Origin: Gammaproteobacteria bacterium
GTDB taxonomy: Bacteria > Pseudomonadota > Gammaproteobacteria > Steroidobacterales > Rariloculaceae
Assembly (NCBI GenBank): GCA_022819855.1
Contig: JAJEGN010000007.1
Location: 124,001 to 188,000, forward strand
DNA: 64,000 nucleotides
Direction: 5' to 3'
The notes under the pieces are model-generated. The model was not told the origin of the DNA. It made no database searches and saw only the letters and a list, made by a program, of their open reading frames with translations. Shown here piece after piece: positions 52,427 to 59,162 of this stretch. A program made the translations under genes and the position numbers. Numbering within the stretch: the stretch's first letter is position 1; every line of letters begins with the position of its first letter.

Positions 52427-53291
52427 GCGGCCGCGACGCGGTGATGTTGCCGACCGCGAAGATTCCGTCAAACTCGCTCGAAAGACTGTCATCCAGTACG
52501 ATCCGGACAGCGGACCCCTCGGGAGATCCTTCCCATTGGCGCACTCCGCACCCGCTGCCTCGGCAGTACCATGCTTCCCCGCCCCCGTTGACAACAAGGA
52601 GCCTGATGGTCGACTCCTCGGGCAGATTCGCCGCCATGGGTACGAACGGCAGCAAACCGTTTTCGGTAACTCTGCTTGTGCGCGCGTGCGCGCTACCGGT
52701 AAGCACTACCGTCAGGTCGTAGTCTCCACCAGCTTCAGCTTCCAGCAAGGTTTCCGCCATTCTGGCTTCGAAAGGCGTTTGCGACTGTTCACCCGGGAGC
52801 ACGAACCCGCGAAAGGTCGTGATCGCCACGTCATGACCCGCGTCGCGCAGGAGACGCAGTCTCTCGACCAGGTCCCACATCGCATTGCTGTGCCTGCCGT
52901 CCGGAACCTCGAGGTTGGACGGATCGAGCCAACGGCTTTCAGTCAGCGCCGTCGTTCTGTCTACCGCCGTACCGTCGGAACCAAGGTAGGTTTCGATCGC
53001 CGGCTCGGACCAAACCATCAGTTCGAGTCCTACAAGTATTCGCATGCCGGAAGTTGCCAGAACACAGACAAGTTCACCGAAAAGGGCGGGGGTTTGCACC
53101 GTGCCGTGCAGCTCGCCGATCACCAGGAAGCGCAAGTCGTCCAGTTGGGTGAGCGCTTCGTATCCCGCAGGTGGCTGGCACGCGATCGAGGCAAGCTGAT
53201 CGGGCTGCTGGCCGTGGCTGGCTTGGCCGCATATGAGAAGTAGAACGGTGAGGCAAGGAAGTCGACGGGATTCCTGCGATAACAAAACCAT
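52407..53291 (-). CDS. exported ChaN/Tiki-like protein
   Basis: A 294-residue protein with a signal peptide (SRRLPCLTVLLLICGQASHG) when started at the ATG at 53289-53291. The mature part has the ChaN-like (haem-binding uptake, Tiki superfamily) start YEALTQLDDLRFLVIGELHG with the conserved G-E-x-H, then VLVGLELMVWSEPAIETYL-type sequence (quoted in part: RILVGLELMVWSEPAIE), and later TVVLTGSAHARTSRV, a second family block with a conserved His. Related proteins bind haem or act as metalloproteases; which applies is unknown. A broken partial copy lies at 51566. Confidence 0.75.
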   Translation of the reverse strand: MVLLSQESRRLPCLTVLLLICGQASHGQQPDQLASIACQPPAGYEALTQLDDLRFLVIGELHGTVQTPALFGELVCVLATSGMRILVGLELMVWSEPAIETYLGSDGTAVDRTTALTESRWLDPSNLEVPDGRHSNAMWDLVERLRLLRDAGHDVAITTFRGFVLPGEQSQTPFEARMAETLLEAEAGGDYDLTVVLTGSAHARTSRVTENGLLPFVPMAANLPEESTIRLLVVNGGGEAWYCRGSGCGVRQWEGSPEGSAVRIVLDDSLSSEFDGIFAVGNITASRPLTNATR

Positions 53292-53325
53292 GGGGCGCTT
53301 CTGAGTGCGGCGTAGCGCCGCCCAC

Positions 53326-53653
53326 TCAAGACGGTACGCGGTAGATACTACGTTGGAGATCCCCCGAAAGAACTCCAACGACTCCAGGGACGAGCGGAAG
53401 CAAGTCCTCCATGCGATTACTGGCTGCGATCACTATCACCACAGGAATCGGCAGCTCGCTCAGGTTCTGCTGGTACTCGAACCCTTGATCGACGGTTATC
53501 AGCGCCTCGAATCCAGCGGCAGCCGCAAGGCGCAGCAAGTCCCCGTTGGTGCTGCCCGCCCAACCCATCTGAGGGACCGTGCGCACCTCAAACGAGTCGG
53601 GGAAGCAGATCCCGAGTCGTCGTTGGCGCCGATTCGTCAAGCAGCAGATTCAA
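53326..53653 (-). pseudogene. DUF5615 (PIN-like) toxin gene with an N-terminal frameshift
   Basis: Most of the frame reads as a DUF5615 protein, a PIN-like nuclease domain usually encoded after a DUF433 antitoxin: FEVRTVPQMGWAGSTNGDLL, FEALITVDQGFEYQQNLSEL and IPVVIVIAASNRMEDLLPLV. The expected N-terminal catalytic strand, NLLLDE, is present at 53635-53653 but in a different frame (starting TTG at 53653) that runs to a stop; a one-base indel near 53615-53628 separates the two. Without that strand the PIN-like active site lacks its first Asp/Glu. It overlaps the DUF433 gene by 17 bases, as expected for an intact pair. Confidence 0.7.
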
Positions 53654-53861
53654 TCGAACCGGACACCACCATAGCGGTGGCGCGTTCCAGCAACGACACC
53701 GCTTGTTCGCGCGTCACCGTGGGAAAGTCGCTGAGGAACTCGTCGAGCCGGTCTCCCGCTTCCAGATGCTCCATGAGGATACGCACGGGTACCCGGGTTC
53801 CGGCAAACACCGGAGTACCGCCCAGAATCTCGGGATTACGTTCAATGAGCGTGTCGGTCAT
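53637..53861 (-). CDS. DUF433 antitoxin-like protein
   Basis: A 74-residue DUF433 protein. IERNPEILGGTPVFAGTRVP is the family signature, followed by VRILMEHLEAGDRLDEFLSD and the helix-turn-helix-like REQAVSLLERA. DUF433 proteins are antitoxins or DNA-binding partners of DUF5615 toxins. The ATG at 53859-53861 has GAGG upstream. The partner toxin downstream appears frameshifted, so the antitoxin may persist alone. Confidence 0.85.
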   Translation of the reverse strand: MTDTLIERNPEILGGTPVFAGTRVPVRILMEHLEAGDRLDEFLSDFPTVTREQAVSLLERATAMVVSGSIESAA

Positions 53862-54050
53862 CGTGCTCTCATCCTCAGTACGCCCCGCTGCCCGTATCGG
53901 CAAAAGTAGCGATCATGCTCCCGCCTGCCGTGAGACGCATTCCGTTGCACGTCCCGGAGTATGCCACACGGTCCACGCCTCGGCGCTCGGTAGAGGGACA
54001 GGTCGCTTGGCGCGACCGGTGCTTTCACGCGTCGCGGAGATCCGTGCCGG

Positions 54051-54545
54051 TCAGGCGAACTGGACCAGACCCAGGATCAGGCCGGCGATCAACGCGGTCT
54101 GAGCGGACATCGCGCCCACCATCCATTTCAACAGGTCGGACTTGACCCGTTCCACGTCGGCCTTGACGGCCTCGATTCGGGCCCCAAGGTCGGCCTTGAC
54201 GGCCTCGATTCGGGCCCCAAGGTCAGCGTTGACGGTCTCGATTCGGACCCCAAGGTCGGCGTTGACGGCCTCGATTCGGACCTCAAGGTCGGCGTTGACG
54301 GTCTCGATTCGGACCTCTAGGTCGGCGCTGACCTTTCGAATCTCGGCCTTGAGGTCGGCGTTGAACCTCTCCAGATCGGTCGTGAGGATGGCTTTGAACT
54401 TCTCAAGATCGGCCTTGGTGGCCAGATTGCGGTTGAGCAAGCGAGCCTGTTCGTCCGCCAGCACCTCGGCCTGCTTTTCGGTGAAGCCACAGGCCGTGAG
54501 GTTCTTGACGAACCGGTGAGTATCGAATTCGATCTTCTCGGTCAC
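54051..54545 (-). CDS. DUF1640-type coiled-coil membrane protein with an expanded repeat
   Basis: A 164-residue protein: N-terminal FDTHRFVKNLTACGFTEKQA and EVLADEQARLLNRNLATKAD (DUF1640 core), a long coiled coil, and a C-terminal helix (MSAQTALIAGLILGLVQFA). The coiled coil contains five 11-residue units of the type ADLEVRIETVN or ADLGARIEAVK (residues about 75-129), a hendecad repeat. The encoding 33-bp DNA units are nearly identical, so the coil length is probably variable between strains. No partner gene is evident. Confidence 0.82.
   Translation of the reverse strand: MTEKIEFDTHRFVKNLTACGFTEKQAEVLADEQARLLNRNLATKADLEKFKAILTTDLERFNADLKAEIRKVSADLEVRIETVNADLEVRIEAVNADLGVRIETVNADLGARIEAVKADLGARIEAVKADVERVKSDLLKWMVGAMSAQTALIAGLILGLVQFA
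54158..54322 (-). repeat. five 33-bp tandem units inside the DUF1640-type gene
   Basis: Units begin at 54158, 54191, 54224, 54257 and 54290; each contains TTGACGG and CTCGATTCGG on the plus strand and differs from its neighbours at only a few positions. The unit length keeps frame and equals exactly one 11-residue coiled-coil turn. A sixth, diverged unit follows. Confidence 0.92.
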
Positions 54546-54690
54546 GCGACCATGCTATGCGCGCCGGCGCGCCCGGACAACGCCCAAATCATGGCAAACC
54601 ACCGACAAACGCGACCGTCGGGACGGTTCCGCTTCATCAGCCGCGGCTCTCGCGATGAACTCCCGCCCGTTCATGCCGACATCGTCCGGG

Positions 54691-54716
54691 CCGGCGTCGG
54701 AAGCGATCAAGGATAG
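54691..54716. repeat. direct repeat, left copy
   Basis: Matches 56205-56230 at 23 of 26 positions, with AGCGATCAAGGATAG identical. The right copy is the 3' end of the unknown gene at 55220 including its stop codon. Together the copies bracket the XRE regulator and that gene. The rest of 54546-54852, a 307-bp gap, holds no gene I can support; its right end carries the promoter described separately. Confidence 0.65.
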
Positions 54717-54818
54717 TTACGGACGTTTTCCTGTGCAATTGCGCAGAGAGTCCTGTCAATCCTGCAATTACATGGCTTGGCGACACTCCTCTTGAGGAGA
54801 TCGGTACAACCCGCACCC

Positions 54819-54853
54819 TTGACATTTGAAAAATGTGTCCTATATATGACACA
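54819..54853 (+). promoter_or_regulatory. strong promoter with a palindromic operator and no leader, for the XRE regulator
   Basis: A consensus -35, TTGACA at 54819-54824, is 16 bp from TATATA at 54841-54846. A near-perfect 20-bp palindrome, TGTGTC-N8-GACACA at 54834-54853 (nine of ten base pairs match), covers the -10 and ends on the first base of the ATG. Transcription would start six or seven bases past the -10, at or next to the ATG, so the mRNA would be leaderless. The XRE protein encoded here is the obvious candidate to bind the palindrome and repress itself. Confidence 0.72.
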
Positions 54854-55206
54854 TGACTCACTTCGGGCCGACAATCCGCGATATCCGTGAGCGCCTGCGC
54901 CGGGACGACCGAAGCTATTCGGTGCGCCAGGTCGCCCGGCGAGTCGGTATCGAGCCAGCCTATCTGAGCAAGATCGAACGAAGCGAAGTGGCGCCGCCCT
55001 CGGAGGCCACGACGGTCCGTCTGGCGCAGGAGCTTGGCGAGGATCCGGATGTGATGCTGGCCCTGGCGGGCAAGGTGTCCGCCGACCTTCAGGCGATCAT
55101 CCGCAAACGGCCGCGCCTCTTCGCAGACCTGATCCGGCAGTTGAAGGAAGTCCCCGACGAGGCCGTGCTGCGCGTGGTTCGCGAAGTGCGCGACGGAAAA
55201 TGGTAA
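54853..55206 (+). CDS. XRE-family helix-turn-helix regulator
   Basis: A 117-residue DNA-binding protein. The HTH covers about residues 20-60: VRQVARRVGIEPAYLSKIER, with the recognition helix at PAYLSKIERSE, followed by PSEATTVRLAQELGEDPDVM. The C-terminal half is helical (LQAIIRKRPRLFADLIRQL, VPDEAVLRVVREVRDG). It probably represses its own promoter through the palindrome at 54834-54853. The next gene starts 13 bases downstream with an AAGGAG ribosome site, so the two are co-transcribed. Confidence 0.9.
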   Translation: MTHFGPTIRDIRERLRRDDRSYSVRQVARRVGIEPAYLSKIERSEVAPPSEATTVRLAQELGEDPDVMLALAGKVSADLQAIIRKRPRLFADLIRQLKEVPDEAVLRVVREVRDGKW

Positions 55207-55219
55207 GGAGAAACATCGA

Positions 55220-56230
55220 ATGATCATTCTTGACGACGACCGCCTGGAGTTTCACTTTCCCGAGGTGCACAAGGAATCACGCTGCACGATCGAGTTTCAG
55301 CGTACCCTGCGCATCCCGGACGACGGCCGCGACTATCCGTTGCCGCCGGGTCTCGGTGCGTTCCCGCTGCGCCACCTTGACGATTACGCAGCGCGGCTGC
55401 CGGACAACTGGCGCCGGCGTGGCGGCGTGATCGCGCCCATGCACCAGGCCGAGGCGCTGTGGATCAACTTCACCTCGCGCTACCCGTTCGCCGTGAAGCT
55501 CGCGACGGGCAAGATCTGCGCGATCACCGGGGACACGTGGGTCGACCACCTGAACCGCGATCCGCAGGACTATGTGGTGTTGCCCGAGCAGCCCTGGCTC
55601 GACGGCTATTGCGTGGAAGAGGGCATCGTGCGCCAGTTCGTTGCCATGCCGCTTGGAGAGGGCTACACCGTGGAGGAGCAACTGACCGGAGCCGCAGTCC
55701 ACGGCGGACTGCAGTTCGTCGCGTTTCCCATGAAAGCCGAGCGGTACGAGGCGCTCATGGCGGGGCGGCCCGAGTTCGAGCCTGGTGTCATGTACGCACC
55801 CGACTGCGCTGAGGAAGCGCCGATGGGGCTCGCGCCCGGCGGCCGGATGAAACAGGAGGTCTACGACGATCCCTACGGGCTCGACGCCTGGGACCAGCGG
55901 CACGCCAGCCGCTGTTTCGTGTCCCTCGTCAACTCGGCCCAGTGGGTGACGATCACCGGCGAGTTGCCGCCGACCGAGCCGCCGAGCGCGCAGTTCTATG
56001 CCGAATACGGCTTACCCTGGTTCGAGTACTACGGCGGCGACTCTCAGGTGGTGGCCGGCAGCGAGACACTGGGGCGTCTGAAGAGCGTCTCCGAACACGC
56101 CGAGGCAACGGGAGGAGCGCCTCTGCCGGGAAACGATCCGGTCTCGGTGGATCATGTCATCGCGCTCGGGAAATCGCGCGGCCGACGGGTAAGGGAGAGC
56201 GTTATCGGCGCCGGGAGCGATCAAGGATAG
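55220..56230 (+). CDS. conserved protein of unknown function, partner of the XRE regulator
   Basis: A 336-residue soluble protein with no signal peptide or membrane helix. The sequence is rich in conserved-looking blocks: LEFHFPEVHKESRCTIEFQR, YPLPPGLGAFPLRHLDDYA, MHQAEALWINFTSRYPFAVK, PWLDGYCVEEGIVRQFVAMP, LGEGYTVEEQLTGAAVHGGL and APGGRMKQEVYDDPYG. I recognise similar proteins of unknown function in varied bacteria, often near an XRE gene, but know no activity for them. The last 26 bases are repeated upstream of the regulator. Co-transcription with a self-repressing regulator resembles toxin-antitoxin or phage-defence units, but that is speculation. Confidence 0.8.
   Translation: MIILDDDRLEFHFPEVHKESRCTIEFQRTLRIPDDGRDYPLPPGLGAFPLRHLDDYAARLPDNWRRRGGVIAPMHQAEALWINFTSRYPFAVKLATGKICAITGDTWVDHLNRDPQDYVVLPEQPWLDGYCVEEGIVRQFVAMPLGEGYTVEEQLTGAAVHGGLQFVAFPMKAERYEALMAGRPEFEPGVMYAPDCAEEAPMGLAPGGRMKQEVYDDPYGLDAWDQRHASRCFVSLVNSAQWVTITGELPPTEPPSAQFYAEYGLPWFEYYGGDSQVVAGSETLGRLKSVSEHAEATGGAPLPGNDPVSVDHVIALGKSRGRRVRESVIGAGSDQG
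56205..56230. repeat. direct repeat, right copy
   Basis: The right partner of 54691-54716; it encodes the last residues (GAGSDQG and stop) of the unknown gene. See the left copy. Confidence 0.65.
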
Positions 56231-56272
56231 GTCGCGGTAGTTCCTACTCAATTGAGTTCGTGATGTAGCTGG

Positions 56273-56434
56273 TCAAGGTTCCTCACAGATGCGCTGTCGA
56301 GATCGCTCACGCTTGTAATCGAACTGACCGTCCCAATCAAGCGTTCCGAACAGTTCCACGATCCGCGCCTGCTCCCGGCGCGCAATGAACTCGCGCAAGG
56401 CCTGGTTCACGGTGGCCTGATGATCAACCCTGGG
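56273..56434 (-). pseudogene. 3' remnant of a VapB-type antitoxin gene
   Basis: About 50 codons match the C-terminal half of VapB-type antitoxins: ATVNQALREFIARREQARIV followed by ELFGTLDWDGQFDYKRERSR. The N-terminal DNA-binding strand-helix part is not present in frame upstream, and no VapC follows; the sequence after the stop is the 3' end of another gene. It lies in the 384-bp gap 56231-56614 before recQ, where I see nothing else. Confidence 0.72.
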
Positions 56435-56614
56435 CGATAGCCGGGATCGGGCAATCGAAGGGTGGAACGGTGGGTCCCGCAAATTGGGCGAGACAGGGTG
56501 ATTTCGGGATCGCCAGCCACGCATTCATGGTGCAGAATCTCCTTATCAACGCGCATCGTGATTGCATCCACATCGTCAACATTCTGCGTCACCATCGTCA
56601 AGACCACTTCCCGT

Positions 56615-58444
56615 ATGTCGATCGACCGCGCCCACGACTTGCTCCGCAACGTCTTCGGCTACTCCAGCTTCCGCGGCCGGCAAGAAGAGATTGTCGCTGC
56701 AGCGCTCGCCGGGCGCGACGCCCTGGTGCTCATGCCCACCGGCGGCGGCAAGTCGCTTTGCTACCAGTTGCCGGCAATGGTTCGGCCCGGCGTCGGGCTG
56801 GTGGTTTCGCCGCTCATCGCGCTCATGCAGGACCAGGTGTCGGCGCTCAAACAGCTTGGCGTGCGTGCCGAATTCCTCAACTCGACGCTGTCCTGGCCCG
56901 AGCAGTGCGCAATCCTCGACGCCGTCGCCGCCGAGTCGCTGGACCTGCTCTATCTGGCGCCGGAGCGCCTGCTGCAGGAAGACACGCTGCAGCGCCTGGA
57001 GCGGATCCAGCTCGCCGTCATCGCCATCGACGAGTCCCACTGTGTCTCGCAATGGGGGCACGACTTCCGGCAGGACTACCTCGGCCTGAACGTGCTGGCC
57101 GAACGCTTTCCCGATGTGCCGCGAATGGCGCTGACCGCCACCGCGGACGAGCTTACGCGGCGGGAGATCCTGACCCGGCTCGAACTCAACGGCGCGGATC
57201 AGTTCGTCAGCGGTTTCGACCGGCCGAACATCCGTTACGCAGTGCAGGCGAAAACTGACGCCAACGCCCAGCTCCTCGCCTTTCTGAAGGAGCGAAAGGA
57301 CCAGGCCGGCATCGTCTATGCCATGACGCGCAAGAAGGTGGAAACCCTGGCCGAATTGCTGGTGCAGCGCGGGTTCACCGCCCTTCCCTACCACGCAGGA
57401 CTGTCCACCGACACGCGCAACACCCACCAGGCCCGCTTCCAATTCGAGGACGGCGTAATCGTCGTCGCGACCATCGCCTTTGGCATGGGGATCGACAAGC
57501 CGGATGTCCGCTTTGTCGCCCACGTCGATTTGCCGAAAAGCATCGAGGCTTATTACCAGGAAACCGGCCGGGCCGGCCGCGACGGAGAACCCGCCGACGG
57601 CTGGATGGTCTACGGCCTGCAGGACGTGGTGCGGATGCGGCAGATGGTCGACCGGTCCGAGGCGGGCGACGAGCACAAGCGAATCGAACGCATGAAGCTC
57701 GATGCGCTGCTGGGCTGGTGCGAGGTCACGGCCTGCCGCCGCCGGGCCTTGCTCGAGTATTTCGGCGACAGTTTGGAAGAGGACTGCGGCAACTGCGACA
57801 TCTGCCTGACACCTCCGAAAACCTGGGACGGCACCGAGGAGGCGCAGAAACTGCTGTCCTGCGTCTACCGCACCGGCCAACGCTTCGGCGCGGGCCACGT
57901 GATCGACGTGCTGCGCGGCAAGGAAACGGACAAGGTCCACCGCAACCGCCACGACCAACTCAGCACATTCGGTATCGGCGAGGACCGCTCCGTAGCCCAG
58001 TGGCGATCCATCCTTCGCCAGGTGATGGTGCAGGGGCACCTGTACGCCGACGCGGAGCGTTACGGCGCGCTGCGCCTGACGCCCCGTTCCCGTCCGTTGC
58101 TCAGGGGCGAGGAGCGAATCCGGCTGCGTGAGGATCCTCCCCCCAAACGCGCGGTGACCAAGGCCGCTCGGGCGCCCGCCCATGAGATTCCCGCGGAGGA
58201 TGAATCCCTGTGGGAAGCCTTGCGTGAACTGCGAATGAAGCTGTGTCGGGAAGCAGACGTGCCGCCCTACGTGATCTTCCACGATTCAACCCTGAGGGAG
58301 ATGGTCCGGCTGCGCCCGTCATCGCCACAGGAGTTGCTGGAGTTGCAGGGAGTCGGCGAAAAGAAACTGGAGCGGTATGGCGAAGCCTTTCTGCAAGTGT
58401 TGGTCGAATATGGAGCACGCGCGCACCCGTCGCGCGAGGCATAG
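56615..58444 (+). CDS. recQ: ATP-dependent DNA helicase RecQ
   Basis: A 609-residue 3'-5' helicase for recombination repair and fork processing. Order: helicase core with Walker A MPTGGGKSLCYQ (residues 40-51), DESH box in AIDESHCVSQWGHDFRQDYL, helicase C with AFGMGIDKPDVRFVAHVDLP and YYQETGRAGRDGEPADG; the zinc site (CEVTACRRRALLEYFGD and CGNCDIC); winged helix; and a C-terminal HRDC domain (about 530-600). ATG at 56615 begins at the normal N-terminus; the frame is open further upstream but without family sequence. A housekeeping gene inside a stretch of decayed accessory genes. Confidence 0.95.
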   Translation: MSIDRAHDLLRNVFGYSSFRGRQEEIVAAALAGRDALVLMPTGGGKSLCYQLPAMVRPGVGLVVSPLIALMQDQVSALKQLGVRAEFLNSTLSWPEQCAILDAVAAESLDLLYLAPERLLQEDTLQRLERIQLAVIAIDESHCVSQWGHDFRQDYLGLNVLAERFPDVPRMALTATADELTRREILTRLELNGADQFVSGFDRPNIRYAVQAKTDANAQLLAFLKERKDQAGIVYAMTRKKVETLAELLVQRGFTALPYHAGLSTDTRNTHQARFQFEDGVIVVATIAFGMGIDKPDVRFVAHVDLPKSIEAYYQETGRAGRDGEPADGWMVYGLQDVVRMRQMVDRSEAGDEHKRIERMKLDALLGWCEVTACRRRALLEYFGDSLEEDCGNCDICLTPPKTWDGTEEAQKLLSCVYRTGQRFGAGHVIDVLRGKETDKVHRNRHDQLSTFGIGEDRSVAQWRSILRQVMVQGHLYADAERYGALRLTPRSRPLLRGEERIRLREDPPPKRAVTKAARAPAHEIPAEDESLWEALRELRMKLCREADVPPYVIFHDSTLREMVRLRPSSPQELLELQGVGEKKLERYGEAFLQVLVEYGARAHPSREA

Positions 58445-58534
58445 TTGCGCCGTGTGAGCCTCGAGATGACGGTCGAGCAGCGTGACCATGGAAACATCCG
58501 ATACCCATGATTCCGAAATGTCGCGAGAGGTACC

Positions 58535-58789
58535 ATGAGTCGATACGATCTGCTCGTGCGGACCATACTGCGCGGACGATCTGACGCAAACATTCGTTTC
58601 GATGACCTGCGCGCCCTGCTGCGGTATCTTGGCTTCGAGGAACGAGTCCGGGGAAGCCACCACCTCTTCGACAAGGACGGCGTTGTAGAACTTGTGAACC
58701 TCCAGGGGCGTGGCGGACATGCCAAACCTTATCAAGTGAGGCAGGTACGGCGGCTGATCCTGAAGTACAAGCTGGGAGCCAACGATTGA
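58535..58789 (+). CDS. hicA: HicA-type mRNA interferase toxin
   Basis: An 84-residue toxin of the HicA family, a double-stranded RNA-binding-like fold that cuts mRNA. The catalytic histidine is in RVRGSHHLFDKDG, following LLRYLGFEERV, and the end GRGGHAKPYQVRQVRRLI is typical. GAGAGG lies before the ATG. Its stop shares a base with the antitoxin start (TGATG). Confidence 0.9.
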   Translation: MSRYDLLVRTILRGRSDANIRFDDLRALLRYLGFEERVRGSHHLFDKDGVVELVNLQGRGGHAKPYQVRQVRRLILKYKLGAND

Positions 58790-59001
58790 TGCACAAGTAC
58801 GAGATCATTCTCTACTGGAGTAACGAAGATCAGGCGTTCATTGCCGAGGCGCCGGAATTGCCAGGGTGCATGGCGCATGGAGAGGATCAGGAGACCGCAC
58901 TGCGCAACGTCAAGGACGCGATTCAGCTCTGGATCGAACGGGCGCAGGATTTGGGACGGCCCGTCCCGGAGCCCAAGGGCGAGCGCCTGATGCTGGCCTG
59001 A
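58789..59001 (+). CDS. hicB: HicB-type antitoxin
   Basis: A 70-residue partial RNase H-fold antitoxin: YEIILYWSNEDQAFIAEAPE, LPGCMAHGEDQETALRNVKD and AIQLWIERAQDLGRPVPEPK are the family blocks. There is no C-terminal DNA-binding domain, as in the short HicB form, so autoregulation may be weak or act through the complex. Toxin-first order is normal for hicAB. Confidence 0.9.
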   Translation: MHKYEIILYWSNEDQAFIAEAPELPGCMAHGEDQETALRNVKDAIQLWIERAQDLGRPVPEPKGERLMLA

Positions 59002-59162
59002 CCTCAATTTGCAGGATCCTACGCAAGAGACTCCGCGGGCGCATAGAACAGGAACTCGCCGGAACCGATCTGCGCGGATCTGACACGTTCATCCCGGGAA
59101 GGGCGATTCAAGCTCCCCCTTTGGCACAATGATGCTACGACTCGCTCGGCCACCCGGTCCGC

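Noticed and set aside
54516..54716. Short plus-strand frame ending in the same GSDQG residues as the unknown gene.
   Set aside because: Only the last 26 bases match; the rest has no family-like sequence. Treated as a direct repeat, not a gene.
56576..58282. 568-codon minus-strand frame opposite recQ.
   Set aside because: Antisense shadow; recQ has all helicase motifs.
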